Shown here piece by piece: positions 17,755 through 26,687 of a stretch of 64,000 bases of DNA (position 1 is its first letter; every line of letters begins with the position of its first letter). The translations under genes and the position numbers were made by a program. The stretch comes from Cedecea neteri (lineage in GTDB: Bacteria > Pseudomonadota > Gammaproteobacteria > Enterobacterales > Enterobacteriaceae). The notes under the pieces were generated by a model that was not told where the DNA came from, searched no databases, and saw nothing but the letters and a program-made list of their open reading frames with translations. The stretch lies in contig NZ_CP009451.1 of assembly GCF_000757825.1 (NCBI RefSeq), positions 3,224,001-3,288,000 of the forward strand, given 5' to 3'.

Positions 17755-18279
17755 CTACTTCGTATAAAACCGATAGGTCGCCGTATAAGGCACTTTCAGC
17801 GTGGCGCCAAACGTCGCCGGGTCGCAGTTCGTCGGGCCGGTTACGCCGCCGCGAGTGTCCACGCGCTGGATGCTGCTCACGTTGGCGAACAGGCCTGGCT
17901 GGGCCTCTGAGGTGCCGGCCAGCAGCAGCCACGGAATAGAGCCTTTATCTTTCGCCGGGCGAGTGGCGCTCAGCGCTCCGGCGACCACGCTGCCGTCCGT
18001 GGCCTGCCAGTGCGGGCCGTCGAAGTGTTTGCCGACGAGGTGCTTCAGGCCTTTGTCGCTGAACAGGTCCGCTTCCGGGGCCTGGAATACCCAGCTCCCG
18101 GTTTTGGCCCCGGCGTCCGTCGCCGCGCAGCGGTAGATTTGCACGCCACGGGCATAAAGCTCGGTTTGCAGATGCTCGCCTTTTGGCGCATCGATAGAAG
18201 TCTCTGCGGCGTTCGCCAGGGCCGGAAACCCGCCTGTCATCAGCGTGAAACACACCGCCGTTAAGACGCGCTTGCTCAT
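17755..18279 (-). CDS. DUF3455-family exported protein
   Basis: A 174-residue protein from the ATG at 18279, which overlaps the sodC stop (TCATGA), so the two are coupled. A signal peptide is clear ([19 protein letters not shown]), placing it in the periplasm. The DUF3455 family is marked here by [27 protein letters not shown] and PYTATYRFY. No enzyme activity is established for the family. Two conserved cysteines (in IYRC and GPTNC) could form a disulfide. Being cotranscribed with a periplasmic superoxide dismutase suggests a role in the oxidative stress response of the envelope; that is inference. Confidence 0.85.
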   Translation of the reverse strand: MSKRVLTAVCFTLMTGGFPALANAAETSIDAPKGEHLQTELYARGVQIYRCAATDAGAKTGSWVFQAPEADLFSDKGLKHLVGKHFDGPHWQATDGSVVAGALSATRPAKDKGSIPWLLLAGTSEAQPGLFANVSSIQRVDTRGGVTGPTNCDPATFGATLKVPYTATYRFYTK

Positions 18280-18803
18280 GACGTCACTCCGCACACCATA
18301 CGCGCGCCGCCGCCGCCGAGCATTGCCGGGTGGTCAGAGTGGTTATCGCCGCCGGCGTGGATCATCAGCGAGTGGCCTTTGAGGTCAGACATTCGCAGGC
18401 GAGGAGCCAGCACCGGGTAGGTTGCGGTGCCGTCGCTGTCTACATACAGCGCAGGCAGGTCGCCGAGGTGGCCGTTGCCCCACGGGCCTTCGTGTTTGCC
18501 GGTGTGGGCCGGATCTAAGTGGCCGCCCGCCGCCAGGCCTGCCACCATTTTGCCGTCCTGCATGCCGGGGCCGCAGTTCGGATTAGTGTGCACGTGGAAG
18601 CCGTGAATACCCGGCGGCAGGCCTTTCAGGTTTGGCGTAAAGACCACCCCATATTGGGTGGCGTGATATTCAATTGTGCCCGCTGGCGTTGAAGTGCCGT
18701 TGGCGTCCACGGTGTTCATGGTCACGGTGGCGGCCTGCGCCAGCCCGGTACAGGCGAGGGCGGCAATACACAGCGTCAGTTTTAGCGTTTTTAACGTGTT
18801 CAT
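18276..18803 (-). CDS. sodC: Periplasmic Cu/Zn superoxide dismutase
   Basis: A 175-residue SodC with a signal peptide ending QAA after about residue 25. It converts superoxide to hydrogen peroxide and oxygen in the periplasm. Copper and zinc ligands are visible in [27 protein letters not shown] and [11 protein letters not shown], and the signature [11 protein letters not shown] is at the C-terminus, with the disulfide cysteines in NPNCG and MVCG. All ligands are present. It is first in an operon with the DUF3455 gene. Confidence 0.95.
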   Translation of the reverse strand: MNTLKTLKLTLCIAALACTGLAQAATVTMNTVDANGTSTPAGTIEYHATQYGVVFTPNLKGLPPGIHGFHVHTNPNCGPGMQDGKMVAGLAAGGHLDPAHTGKHEGPWGNGHLGDLPALYVDSDGTATYPVLAPRLRMSDLKGHSLMIHAGGDNHSDHPAMLGGGGARMVCGVTS

Positions 18804-19231
18804 CGTTTAACCCTGTATTTTTATCGGATGATGCAAAGAGACAGATGTCGCGAAATTTTGTGCTGCGGGCTTATGCGCGGCAGCAAGCTGGTTATAACAA
18901 ACCGTTTTGCGGCGTGTTTGATTGCTCTGATAGGTAAAATTGTGGGTTGAAATTCAGCGTGAGGATTTTTAAAAACAATATTTTCATGAGCTTATCCTGT
19001 GGTCGGGAACGATTAAAGGGAGAGGCCTGAATGAAAAATAAAGCGTATTTAGCGGTGATAAGCGAGAGTGCAAATGACCGGCTAACGATCGTTAAAAATT
19101 ATTTGGCTGCTATGCCTTAACTAAAGCATAGATGATTGCGCTGAGCGGGTTGAATACGGTCGCTGAAAATTTCGAGATTTTTAAAAAGCCTTTAATTTTC
19201 ATCCGGCTTGATAAATAAGATATATCCGAAT
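18804..19231. other. Intergenic region upstream of sodC
   Basis: About 430 bases, mostly AT-rich, between the sodC start and the pnuC terminator. It should hold the sodC promoter. I see no gene of convincing quality, no repeat and no structured RNA. Confidence 0.5.
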
Positions 19232-19257
19232 AAAAAAAGGGCCGTTAAACGGCCCTT
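19232..19257 (-). terminator. Rho-independent terminator of pnuC
   Basis: A GC-rich hairpin (AAGGGCCGTT and its complement AACGGCCCTT) followed on the minus strand by a run of seven T residues, 18 bases past the pnuC stop. Confidence 0.85.
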
Positions 19258-19274
19258 GAAGTGAATAAAAATAT

Positions 19275-19991
19275 TTAAGCCAGCGGGCGGGAGCCAATCA
19301 TTCGGGCGCTCTTAATCCACGCCATAGATCCCATCACCGCAATCGCCGTCAGCAGGATGTACTCCAGCGACATGGCATACACGCCCTGAATGGCGTAAAT
19401 CACCACGCTAATCACGTCGATAACCACCCACAGCAGCCAGTTCTCAACGTATTTACGGGTCATCAGCACCATCGCGGCGATCGACAGGATCAGCATCGCG
19501 GAATCCCACAGCGGGAAGGCATCCGGCTGGAGCTGCGGCATCTCAACCGCCACGCCGAGGCTTTGCATAATGCCCACCGCAATGCGGGTCAGCACGGCGA
19601 AGACCGGGTCGATAAAGAAGGTCATCAGCGCGATGGCGACCAGGCACACCGCCGCCAGCGTGAATGCCTTGCTGCGCGGCAGCCAGCGGATCTTCAGGGC
19701 GGCCTCGTTGGCTTCGTTCTGGCGGCTCCACGCGTACCAGCCGTAAAGGTTGGCGGCGAAGAAGAACACCTGCAGCAGCAGGCTGGCGTAAAGCTGGATC
19801 TGGAAGAAAATCGCCGCAAACAGCGTGACGTTAATCAGGCCGAACAGGTAGTTGATGATTTTCTCTTTGCTGGCGAACCAGATGCAGAGCAGGCCGAAAA
19901 CGGTGCCGATGGCTTCGATCCACGAGAGCGCGTAGCCGCCTTCGCCAAGCGGAATGGTGACCATCACATTCTTAATGCTGAAGAAATCCAT
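19275..19991 (-). CDS. pnuC: Nicotinamide riboside transporter PnuC
   Basis: A 238-residue inner-membrane protein with about seven hydrophobic segments, nearly colinear with E. coli PnuC (239 residues). Family residues appear in WIEAIGTVFGLLCIWFASKE, the FFAANLYGWYAWSRQ segment and the NWLLWVVIDVISV segment. It carries nicotinamide riboside by facilitated diffusion for NAD salvage. It starts two bases after the stop of the nucleoside phosphorylase gene and both lie downstream of a Crp/Fnr regulator, unlike E. coli, where pnuC follows nadA. The context suggests nucleoside salvage. Confidence 0.93.
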   Translation of the reverse strand: MDFFSIKNVMVTIPLGEGGYALSWIEAIGTVFGLLCIWFASKEKIINYLFGLINVTLFAAIFFQIQLYASLLLQVFFFAANLYGWYAWSRQNEANEAALKIRWLPRSKAFTLAAVCLVAIALMTFFIDPVFAVLTRIAVGIMQSLGVAVEMPQLQPDAFPLWDSAMLILSIAAMVLMTRKYVENWLLWVVIDVISVVIYAIQGVYAMSLEYILLTAIAVMGSMAWIKSARMIGSRPLA

Positions 19992-19993
19992 GA

Positions 19994-20740
19994 TTACTGC
20001 TCCTGGCTGTCAAGGTAGAGCGCTTCGAGGGCGAGTAAGATCTCGCGGGATTCACCCTGCAGGCAGGACTGTTCCTGCTGCTGGTAGTTGTTAATGCCTT
20101 CTTCCAGATTGCCGCTGTGCTCCACGACCACGTTAAGCACGGAGGCGATGCGTAAGCCGCGCAGCGCGCCGACCACCATTAGCGGCGCCGTTTCCATATC
20201 CGCGGCGAGGATGCCCTTGCCGGACCAGAACTGGTTAATCTCGTCTTCGCGTTCGGTGTAGAAGCTGTCGTGGCTGCGCACGTAGCCACAGTGGCTGGCG
20301 TAGCCCAGGCGTCTGGCCTGTTGAGCAAGATGATGCACCAGGCCGATGTCCGCGCAGGCCGGGTAGCCTTTGTCGATGTACATATTGCTGGTGCCGTCGT
20401 CCCGGACGGCGGCGGTGGCGATCACCAGGTCGCCGAGGCGGATGTGGTTTTGCATCGCCCCACAGCTGCCGATGCGGATCAGGTTGGTGACGCCAATCTG
20501 GCGCAGCTCTTCCACGGCGATGGCGGTAGAGGGCCCGCCCATGCCGGTGGACATCACCAGCACTTCCACCCCACGGAACCAGCCGCGCAGGGCGCGATAT
20601 TCCCGGTTGCTGCCGAAGTCTTCCACGTTTTCCAGAAACTGAGCGACGTGTTCCACGCGTTTAGGATCGCCCGGCAGGAGCGCATAACGGGCGTGCGTCA
20701 TCTCCCGGCTGAGCCGGATATGGGGCTGGAGTTGGGTCAT
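19994..20740 (-). CDS. Nucleoside phosphorylase (uridine phosphorylase-like)
   Basis: A 248-residue protein of the PNP/UDP phosphorylase family. It has the phosphate-binding LLPGDPKRVE near the start, STGMGGPSTAIAVEEL with IRIGSCGA in the middle, and the ribose-binding AADMETA at about residue 180. It is well diverged from E. coli Udp, so uridine is likely but another nucleoside, including nicotinamide riboside, is possible. It cleaves nucleosides with phosphate to base and ribose-1-phosphate in the cytoplasm. Gene order regulator - phosphorylase - pnuC suggests use of an imported nucleoside. Confidence 0.82.
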   Translation of the reverse strand: MTQLQPHIRLSREMTHARYALLPGDPKRVEHVAQFLENVEDFGSNREYRALRGWFRGVEVLVMSTGMGGPSTAIAVEELRQIGVTNLIRIGSCGAMQNHIRLGDLVIATAAVRDDGTSNMYIDKGYPACADIGLVHHLAQQARRLGYASHCGYVRSHDSFYTEREDEINQFWSGKGILAADMETAPLMVVGALRGLRIASVLNVVVEHSGNLEEGINNYQQQEQSCLQGESREILLALEALYLDSQEQ

Positions 20741-20762
20741 GATGTTTTACCTGGCGTTAAAC

Positions 20763-20781
20763 GAGCCCTGTAAACGGGCTC
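20763..20781 (-). terminator. Hairpin between regulator and phosphorylase genes
   Basis: A short stem (GAGCCC and its complement, seven-base loop) lies between the Crp/Fnr-like gene and the phosphorylase gene, which read the same way. There is no T-run, so it may only reduce read-through. Confidence 0.35.
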
Positions 20782-20798
20782 AGGATTTACTGCTGTTT

Positions 20799-21488
20799 TT
20801 AATGTTCGGCGTGCTGGCGCAGGCGTTGAGGATCGATAACCTGAATATGCTCGCCGTGAATCACAATAATATTTTCTTCCCGCAGCTCGGATAAAATCCG
20901 GTTGATACTGCGCGGCGCCACCGCAAACTGCTCGCTTAATTGCTGCTTATTAAGCAGGATGTCGCCCTGGATCTGCTGGTGTTTTTGCCATAACGCCAGG
21001 CAAATACGCTGATGTAACGAATAAAGAATGTCTTCCCCGGCCTTTTTAGACAGCTGATAATATTGAACGCTGACGGCCTGTAATATTTTTTGATTAAAGT
21101 AATTGTCTAACGCCAGCCAGCGAATAAAATCTTCCCGCGTCAGCACTAATAACGCCGCGTCGCTAACCGCTTCTACCGAGCAGATGTATTGCCGCCGCTC
21201 GAAGATTTCCAGCTCGCCCAGCATGTCGCCCTTTTTATAGCGCGCCTGGGAATATTTTCGCCCGTCGTCGGCGGTGGTGAAAACGTCAATTTCCCCTTTA
21301 ACGATCAGGTGGAACTCATCGCAGGTTTCACCCTGGCGGAAGATCAGCGAGCCACGAGGGTAATGTTTTAGCTGCCAGCTGCGCAGAATATCCAGCGGGC
21401 AATACTTCAGCAGCTCATACAGCGTCGGGTCGCCGGTCACTCTTTCAATGACGCTGAGCCAGTCGCTTTGTCTGCTCTCGTTTTTCAT
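20799..21488 (-). CDS. Crp/Fnr-family transcriptional regulator
   Basis: A 229-residue regulator with an N-terminal cyclic-nucleotide-binding-like beta barrel (YPRGSLIFRQGE, GEIDVFT and KKGDMLGELEIFERR, about residues 40-110), a long dimer helix, and a C-terminal winged helix (NKQQLSEQFAVAPRSINRILSELREEN). The cAMP-contact Arg-Ser pair of Crp is absent, and there is no Fnr-type cysteine cluster, so the ligand is unknown. Start choice is uncertain: ATG at 21488 or GTG three codons upstream (21497), which has a better GGGA site. It lies just before the phosphorylase-pnuC pair, its likely target, and resembles YeiL-type nucleoside regulators in arrangement. Confidence 0.82.
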   Translation of the reverse strand: MKNESRQSDWLSVIERVTGDPTLYELLKYCPLDILRSWQLKHYPRGSLIFRQGETCDEFHLIVKGEIDVFTTADDGRKYSQARYKKGDMLGELEIFERRQYICSVEAVSDAALLVLTREDFIRWLALDNYFNQKILQAVSVQYYQLSKKAGEDILYSLHQRICLALWQKHQQIQGDILLNKQQLSEQFAVAPRSINRILSELREENIIVIHGEHIQVIDPQRLRQHAEH

Positions 21489-21714
21489 GGTGTTCACTAT
21501 AAAATTTCCCGTCAAATAAGGACAGGACGCCCGTCCCGCGCAGCCCACAGATTAGCGCGAAAACTGCCAGCGGGATCTGAAATCCGCATCGTGGCCGGGA
21601 CATTTGTCCCGCTGGTTCGCTGGCGGAGTGGGCGATTTGCTCTTTTTTCGTACATACTGTTTTTGAAGTTCACCCAATCTATTAACTGTTTATGATTTTA
21701 ATCAAGGAGTTAAC

Positions 21715-22047
21715 ATGTCTGGTTGGTTCGAATTAAGCAAAAGCAGCGACGGGCAGTTCAAGTTTGTGCTCAAGGCCGGTAACGGGGAAGTGGTCCTCAC
21801 CAGCGAGCTCTATAAAACCCGCGCCTCGGCGGACAACGGCATCGCCTCGGTGCGCACCAACAGCCCGCTGGACGAGCGCTTCGACAAGAAGGTCGCCAGC
21901 AACGGGAAGTTCTACTTTAACCTCAAGGCCGGGAATCATCAGGTGATTGGCACCAGCCAGATGTACGCCACGGAGCAGTCCCGCGACAAAGGCGTTGCCT
22001 CGGTGAAAAATAACGGTGGAACCGAAACGGTGAAAGATAAGACTTAA
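21715..22047 (+). CDS. yegP: YegP family protein (DUF1508 repeats)
   Basis: A 110-residue cytoplasmic protein made of two DUF1508 repeats: about residues 3-50 (GWFELSKSSDGQFKFVLKAG) and 55-100 (KKVASNGKFYFNLKAGNHQV), each forming a small beta sheet. This is the full E. coli YegP length. A clear AAGGAG precedes the ATG. The function is unknown; it is a common stress-associated small protein. The following gene reads the same way after about 130 bases. Confidence 0.92.
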   Translation: MSGWFELSKSSDGQFKFVLKAGNGEVVLTSELYKTRASADNGIASVRTNSPLDERFDKKVASNGKFYFNLKAGNHQVIGTSQMYATEQSRDKGVASVKNNGGTETVKDKT

Positions 22048-22180
22048 CCAAAACCAGGGGCGGCGGGGCAATCCGCGAGCATTCACCTGGGTGATGTTTC
22101 GCGTGATGCTGCCCCGGCCGCCTTTTCCCGGCCGCAGCCTCAATGGCTTGTTGTTTATCGCCGGGAGCCTGGCCGTAAAA

Positions 22181-23374
22181 ATGAAAGTGGAATCTACCCC
22201 CGTGGCGTATCGCCATGCCGGGCTTCATCTGCCCGCAGAGAATAAAATCCCCGGCACGAGTCTCCAGCAGCTTGTTTCTCAGGTCAAAGACAAAACAGGC
22301 ATCGTGCCTGCACACCTTATCCCGCTCCAGCGCGTGGCCTCGGAGCACAACTGCATTATCGGCATTCGCCCGGTGGACAAGCTGGCGACGGCGCTGATCG
22401 AGGCCGGGCATCCGACCAAAGGTTTTCACATCAAGGGGAAAAGCGCCTCGTGGGGGCCGCAGGCAGGGTTTATCTGCGTGGAGCAGAGTTTCAGCAAGTT
22501 GGAGAACGCCTCGCCCGAGCGAATCGCAAAATTCAACTTGCAGACGCAGGCCTGTATCGCCGAAGGGCATGCCGTAGCCGTGCCGCTGGAGGTTTCCCAA
22601 AGCCGTCTGCATAACCTGTTTGAGCACGGGCTTATCGATAAGCTTTCCCCGGAGAATACCCGCGGCGTGAGCCATCTCAGGGCCAGCGGGCCGGGCGGCG
22701 AGCGCTATGCGTTTGAGGCCCAACGCCTGCCGGGGAACGGAGAGGCGCGATATCGAATTTCCCATCATGGTACGCCGCTGGAGGTGCTTGCTCCGCATGC
22801 CGAAGCCAGGCCCTTCACAGCAGATTATGATTTGATGGTCATCGCCCCGCACGTTAGCGAGCTAGGGCCGGAAGACAATTTGCAGGTGCCGGACGTGTCG
22901 CATCAGGTTTTTCGCCAGCGGCTGGAAAATTACCGCACGCTTCCCGAGCACGCGGCGCTGCGTGGGGACTATGACGACCCGGCGAGCTTCTACCGCAAGA
23001 GCGACGGTGAGATAGGCAATACCAGCGAACGCGCTCGCCGGATGATCGGCGTGCTTAACCAGGCGCTGGCAGGAGAGGGCGAAAAAGTCGTGCATCACGC
23101 AACCGACAACGCCAACCCGGTGACCGACCCGGAGAGCAACTATCCGGCCACGTTTGCGCTGCCGTGCAAAATCGGGCGCTTCGAGCCGTTGTGCATCATT
23201 GAGAATAAAGACGATTTGGCCGAGCTGGTGATGCAGGCGAAGAACGCGGGCTACCACGTGCCGCTGAATCCGCTGTGGGAAAAAGAGGTGCTTGGCGTGC
23301 GAAGCGACAGGTTTACCGCCGCGAAGCTGACGCTGGAGGCGGCGCAGTTAGCAAGGCCGGTTCGGCAGCGTTGA
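22181..23374 (+). CDS. ExoY-like nucleotidyl cyclase (class II adenylate cyclase fold)
   Basis: A 397-residue protein that aligns along its whole length with Pseudomonas aeruginosa ExoY (378 residues), a type III effector that makes cAMP and cGMP in host cells when bound to actin. Catalytic residues are conserved: Lys80 and Lys87 in KGFHIKGKSASWGPQAGF (ExoY Lys81/Lys88), Asp215 and Asp217 in TADYDLMVIAP (metal ligands), and His305/306 with Asn312 in HHATDNANP. ATG at 22181 is preferred because the alignment begins there and GGGAG lies upstream; the frame is open from 22091. There is no cleavable signal peptide. No secretion system or chaperone gene lies nearby. Activity and delivery are inference. 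Confidence 0.88.
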   Translation: MKVESTPVAYRHAGLHLPAENKIPGTSLQQLVSQVKDKTGIVPAHLIPLQRVASEHNCIIGIRPVDKLATALIEAGHPTKGFHIKGKSASWGPQAGFICVEQSFSKLENASPERIAKFNLQTQACIAEGHAVAVPLEVSQSRLHNLFEHGLIDKLSPENTRGVSHLRASGPGGERYAFEAQRLPGNGEARYRISHHGTPLEVLAPHAEARPFTADYDLMVIAPHVSELGPEDNLQVPDVSHQVFRQRLENYRTLPEHAALRGDYDDPASFYRKSDGEIGNTSERARRMIGVLNQALAGEGEKVVHHATDNANPVTDPESNYPATFALPCKIGRFEPLCIIENKDDLAELVMQAKNAGYHVPLNPLWEKEVLGVRSDRFTAAKLTLEAAQLARPVRQR

Positions 23375-23519
23375 GATGTGTTTTGCGAGGCGTGCCGATA
23401 TATCGAACGAAAAAAGCTCAAAAGCGCACCCATTGTTCAAAAAATGATCGCGGACGGGTCGATACTGAAAACAGAAGCATATGACTTACCCAAAAGTTAA
23501 CTCACAAAGGGATATGCTG

Positions 23520-23714
23520 ATGAAAAGAGATCTACAGGCAGTAAAGAATTTTGATTTTCTGGCGCGCAGCTTCGCGCATATGCAGGCTTCGGGGCAGCAG
23601 GTGAATCTCCAGGCCGTGACCGGCAACATGAGCCACGAGCAAAAAATGTGGTTCTGCGAACGCTTCAACCATTATTGCATCGAAGAATCCCGAGCCGCCG
23701 CGCTCGAACACTGA
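23520..23714 (+). CDS. Small hypothetical protein, 64 residues
   Basis: A cytoplasmic 64-residue protein beginning MKRDLQAVKNFDFLARSF. The ATG at 23520 has AAAGG about nine bases upstream; ATGs at 23481 and 23514 are worse placed. It appears helical, with aromatic and basic residues (MWFCERFNHYC) near the C-terminus. I do not recognise a family. It is followed at once by a strong terminator, which supports a real gene, perhaps cotranscribed with the cyclase 145 bases upstream. Confidence 0.6.
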   Translation: MKRDLQAVKNFDFLARSFAHMQASGQQVNLQAVTGNMSHEQKMWFCERFNHYCIEESRAAALEH

Positions 23715-23715
23715 A

Positions 23716-23745
23716 ACAACGGGCCAGTAGGCCCGTTGTTTGTTT
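23716..23745 (+). terminator. Rho-independent terminator after the 64-residue gene
   Basis: A perfect 10-bp stem (ACAACGGGCC and its complement, loop of four) followed by TTGTTTT, starting two bases after the stop codon. Confidence 0.85.
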
Positions 23746-23785
23746 TAGCCCTTCAAAGCGTTTACTCATCCAGACTCATCGCTAA

Positions 23786-24058
<273 letters not shown>

Positions 24059-24251
24059 TCATCATCATGTGCAAAACGTGCCAACACAACGCGTGTGTTC
24101 GCATACGGATTAAGCGCAGTGATAATCAGTCCGTCCCGTGGTGGGCGGGGAGCTGATTATCTGATGATTACATTCTCCAGCATCAGGCCTCTGAGTGACT
24201 TCGGTTGAGGAAACGGGCGGATAATAACACATAAAAACTAGAGGGGAATAG

Positions 24252-25175
24252 TCAAGGGATCCAGCTGTCCCACGCGGGCTGCGGCGCAAGTTGCTCCACC
24301 AGGAAATCAATAAACGACCGGACCTTCGGGTTGCTGTATTTGCTCGGGAAATAGAGGGCGTACAGCGCGTGGGTTTCGTAGGTGATGATGCCGTCCAGCA
24401 GCAGCGGGGTTAGCTCGTCCTTTTGAATATGGTCGCCAATCAGGTAGGTGGGCAGGTAGGCGACGCCCTGGTTTTCCAGTACGGATTTAAGCAGCACCAG
24501 GCTGCTGTTGGCCTGGATTGGGGTGCGCATTTTTAGCAGGTGCTGCCGCTCGTGCTCGTCGGTAGTTTTAATCTGCGGCGTTAACCCAGGGTAAACCAGG
24601 CAGTCGTGCGTCACCAGGTCCGTGCGTTTGCCCGGCATCCCTTTCTTGCTGAGGTAGTCTGCGGTAGCGCAGTAGGCCCAGCGTACCGGCGCCAGTTTGC
24701 GCATGGCATAATTTTGCGGCGGAGAGGTGGATATTCTCAGGGCGATATCAAAGTCGGATTCATTAAGATTAATAAAGTTATCGTTAAGGTCGATATAAAG
24801 ATTCACGTCGGGGAAGTTCGCCCGGTATTTATCAACCAGGTTGACCAGCCTGGCGTAGCCGAACGCAATCGAGCAGGTGATGCGTAATTCCCCCTGCGGA
24901 TTATTGTAATAGCTGGATGTGGTATTTAGCGTATCGTCGAACTCTTTAATTAACTTATTAGCGCGGTTAAACAAATATTGCCCCGCATCGGTCAGCGTAA
25001 TGCTGCGGGTCGTTCTTTTGATAAGCGTTGTTCCCAGCAAATCCTCCAGCGCCGCCAGGCTCTTGCTCACCGCCGAAGGCGACACGCTGAGCTGCGCCGC
25101 AGCTTCAGACAGCCCGCCGCAATCGATAATTTTGACGAATACCTCGAGATGCTTGAGTGAAATTGGCGCGCTCAT
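24252..25175 (-). CDS. LysR-family transcriptional regulator
   Basis: A 307-residue LysR protein. The N-terminal winged helix is typical (LKHLEVFVKIIDCGGLSEAA, then VSPSAVSKSLAALEDLLGTTL), followed by a periplasmic-binding-protein-like effector domain from about residue 90. It is transcribed away from the symporter/lyase operon at 25401, with 225 bases between the starts. LysR regulators normally control the divergent operon in response to its substrate, so this one probably senses a sulfur-containing or acidic amino acid. The exact ligand cannot be read. Confidence 0.88.
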   Translation of the reverse strand: MSAPISLKHLEVFVKIIDCGGLSEAAAQLSVSPSAVSKSLAALEDLLGTTLIKRTTRSITLTDAGQYLFNRANKLIKEFDDTLNTTSSYYNNPQGELRITCSIAFGYARLVNLVDKYRANFPDVNLYIDLNDNFINLNESDFDIALRISTSPPQNYAMRKLAPVRWAYCATADYLSKKGMPGKRTDLVTHDCLVYPGLTPQIKTTDEHERQHLLKMRTPIQANSSLVLLKSVLENQGVAYLPTYLIGDHIQKDELTPLLLDGIITYETHALYALYFPSKYSNPKVRSFIDFLVEQLAPQPAWDSWIP

Positions 25176-25400
25176 TCTTTCCTTTTATTCACAAGTGATT
25201 TGCGGAAACGGTATTAATTCCCCATACCAATCCAATTTCAAAAGTGTAACTATTGCGCTGTAGTAAATAAAGAAGTTAGAAAATGAATTTTATACATCAT
25301 TAGTGATTTGCATCACAAAAGCCCGGGGATTTAATTGCAGTAGTTGGTAATTGTGATTTTCGTCCCAGTTATTATTACTTTTATTGAGAAGGTATCCTTT

Positions 25401-26645
25401 ATGTGGACACGCCTCGAACCCTACAAATCATCATTTGTTCTTTTATTTGCCCTTATTGTCGGTGGCCTGCTGGGTATTTATGCCCCGACTTACGCCATTA
25501 AATTACAGCCCGTCGGGCAAATATTCCTCAACCTGTTGTTTATGATTATTGTGCCGCTGGTTGGCGTCAGCGTGATGTCTTCTATTGCCGGCATGACCGA
25601 TCTTAAAAGGCTTGGCCGCATCATGGTGGTTATTTTTATTGTCTCCATCGCCATGGCGCTTATTCCTGCCGCAGGCATTGTGCTGCTGGCACTTTGGTAC
25701 AACCCGGCTCAGGGCGTGACCATCGATCTTTCTCACTCGGTGAAAGGCGGCTCGGGGGAGATGGATTTTGTCAGCATGGTGACCACCAGCGACTTCGTTG
25801 GCCTGTTTTCCAAGTCGAACATTCTGGCGCTGATCGTCATCGCGATTATTGCCGGGGTGGCGATTGGCCAGTCGGCGGACGCGGGCAGGCGCATCGCCGC
25901 TCTGCTGCAGGATGCCAACACCGTTATCATGAAAATTGTCTCGATTATCATGCAGGTGGCACCGGTCGGGCTGGGCTGCTACTTCGCGGCCACCATGGCA
26001 AGTCAGGATGCCGCGCTGCTGATGACCTTTGCCCGCGCCATCGGGCTGTTTATGGCCGCAACGCTTATCTATTACGTGCTTGGCTCCATTTTCTACTCGT
26101 GGATTGGCGGCGGGATCTCGGCGGTGAAAGCGTTCTGGCGGCACGCCATTGAACCTTCAGCCACCGCGCTGGGCACCTGTTCTTCGCTCGGGACGCTGCC
26201 GGTTACGCTGCGCGCGGGCAAGGCGATGGGTATCAATCCTGAAATCGTCGATGTCTCGATTCCGCTGCTGGTTAACCTCAATAAAGGCGGTGTGGCGATG
26301 ATTGCCGCGCTGAAAATCGTCTTTATCTATTCGGTTCTCGGCCTGCCGTTTACCAGCGAAACCTTCTTCCTCGCGATGCTGATTGCCGTGCTGTCGGCCA
26401 TTATCGTTGGCGGCGTGCCGGGCGGCGCGTTCCTCGGGGAAATCTTTATTGTGACCACGCTGGGTCTGCCGATGGAGGCCATCCCGCTGCTGGTGGTGCT
26501 TGGCACCATTACCGACGCCCCGGCCACGCTCATCAACGTGATTCACGATCTTAATGCGGCACAAATCGTTGAGCGCTTCGCCGGAAAGAAGCGCACTGAA
26601 CCTCAGGCAAGCGCCCCGCTGGCGGCGGACGGTATTGCGGGCTAA
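25401..26645 (+). CDS. DAACS-family dicarboxylate/amino acid:cation symporter
   Basis: A 414-residue membrane transporter with about eight hydrophobic helices and re-entrant loops. The family's signatures are the serine-rich hairpin SATALGTCSSLGTLPVTLR, NKGGVAMIAALK, and GGVPGGAFLGE with TDAPATLINV near the C-terminus. GltP, DctA and the cystine carrier TcyP belong to this family. ATG at 25401 (MWTRLEPYKSS) has GAGAAGGT before it; the frame is open from 25344, without a site. The next gene, a MetC-like lyase 42 bases on, suggests the substrate is cystathionine, cystine or a similar thio-amino acid. That is inference. Confidence 0.87.
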   Translation: MWTRLEPYKSSFVLLFALIVGGLLGIYAPTYAIKLQPVGQIFLNLLFMIIVPLVGVSVMSSIAGMTDLKRLGRIMVVIFIVSIAMALIPAAGIVLLALWYNPAQGVTIDLSHSVKGGSGEMDFVSMVTTSDFVGLFSKSNILALIVIAIIAGVAIGQSADAGRRIAALLQDANTVIMKIVSIIMQVAPVGLGCYFAATMASQDAALLMTFARAIGLFMAATLIYYVLGSIFYSWIGGGISAVKAFWRHAIEPSATALGTCSSLGTLPVTLRAGKAMGINPEIVDVSIPLLVNLNKGGVAMIAALKIVFIYSVLGLPFTSETFFLAMLIAVLSAIIVGGVPGGAFLGEIFIVTTLGLPMEAIPLLVVLGTITDAPATLINVIHDLNAAQIVERFAGKKRTEPQASAPLAADGIAG

Positions 26646-26687
26646 GCCCTTTGAATGGAATGAATCAGGAAATAACGGGAGATTTTT

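Noticed and set aside
21923..22852. A 309-codon minus-strand open frame
   Set aside because: Antisense to yegP and the ExoY-like cyclase; the cyclase strand has full catalytic motif conservation.
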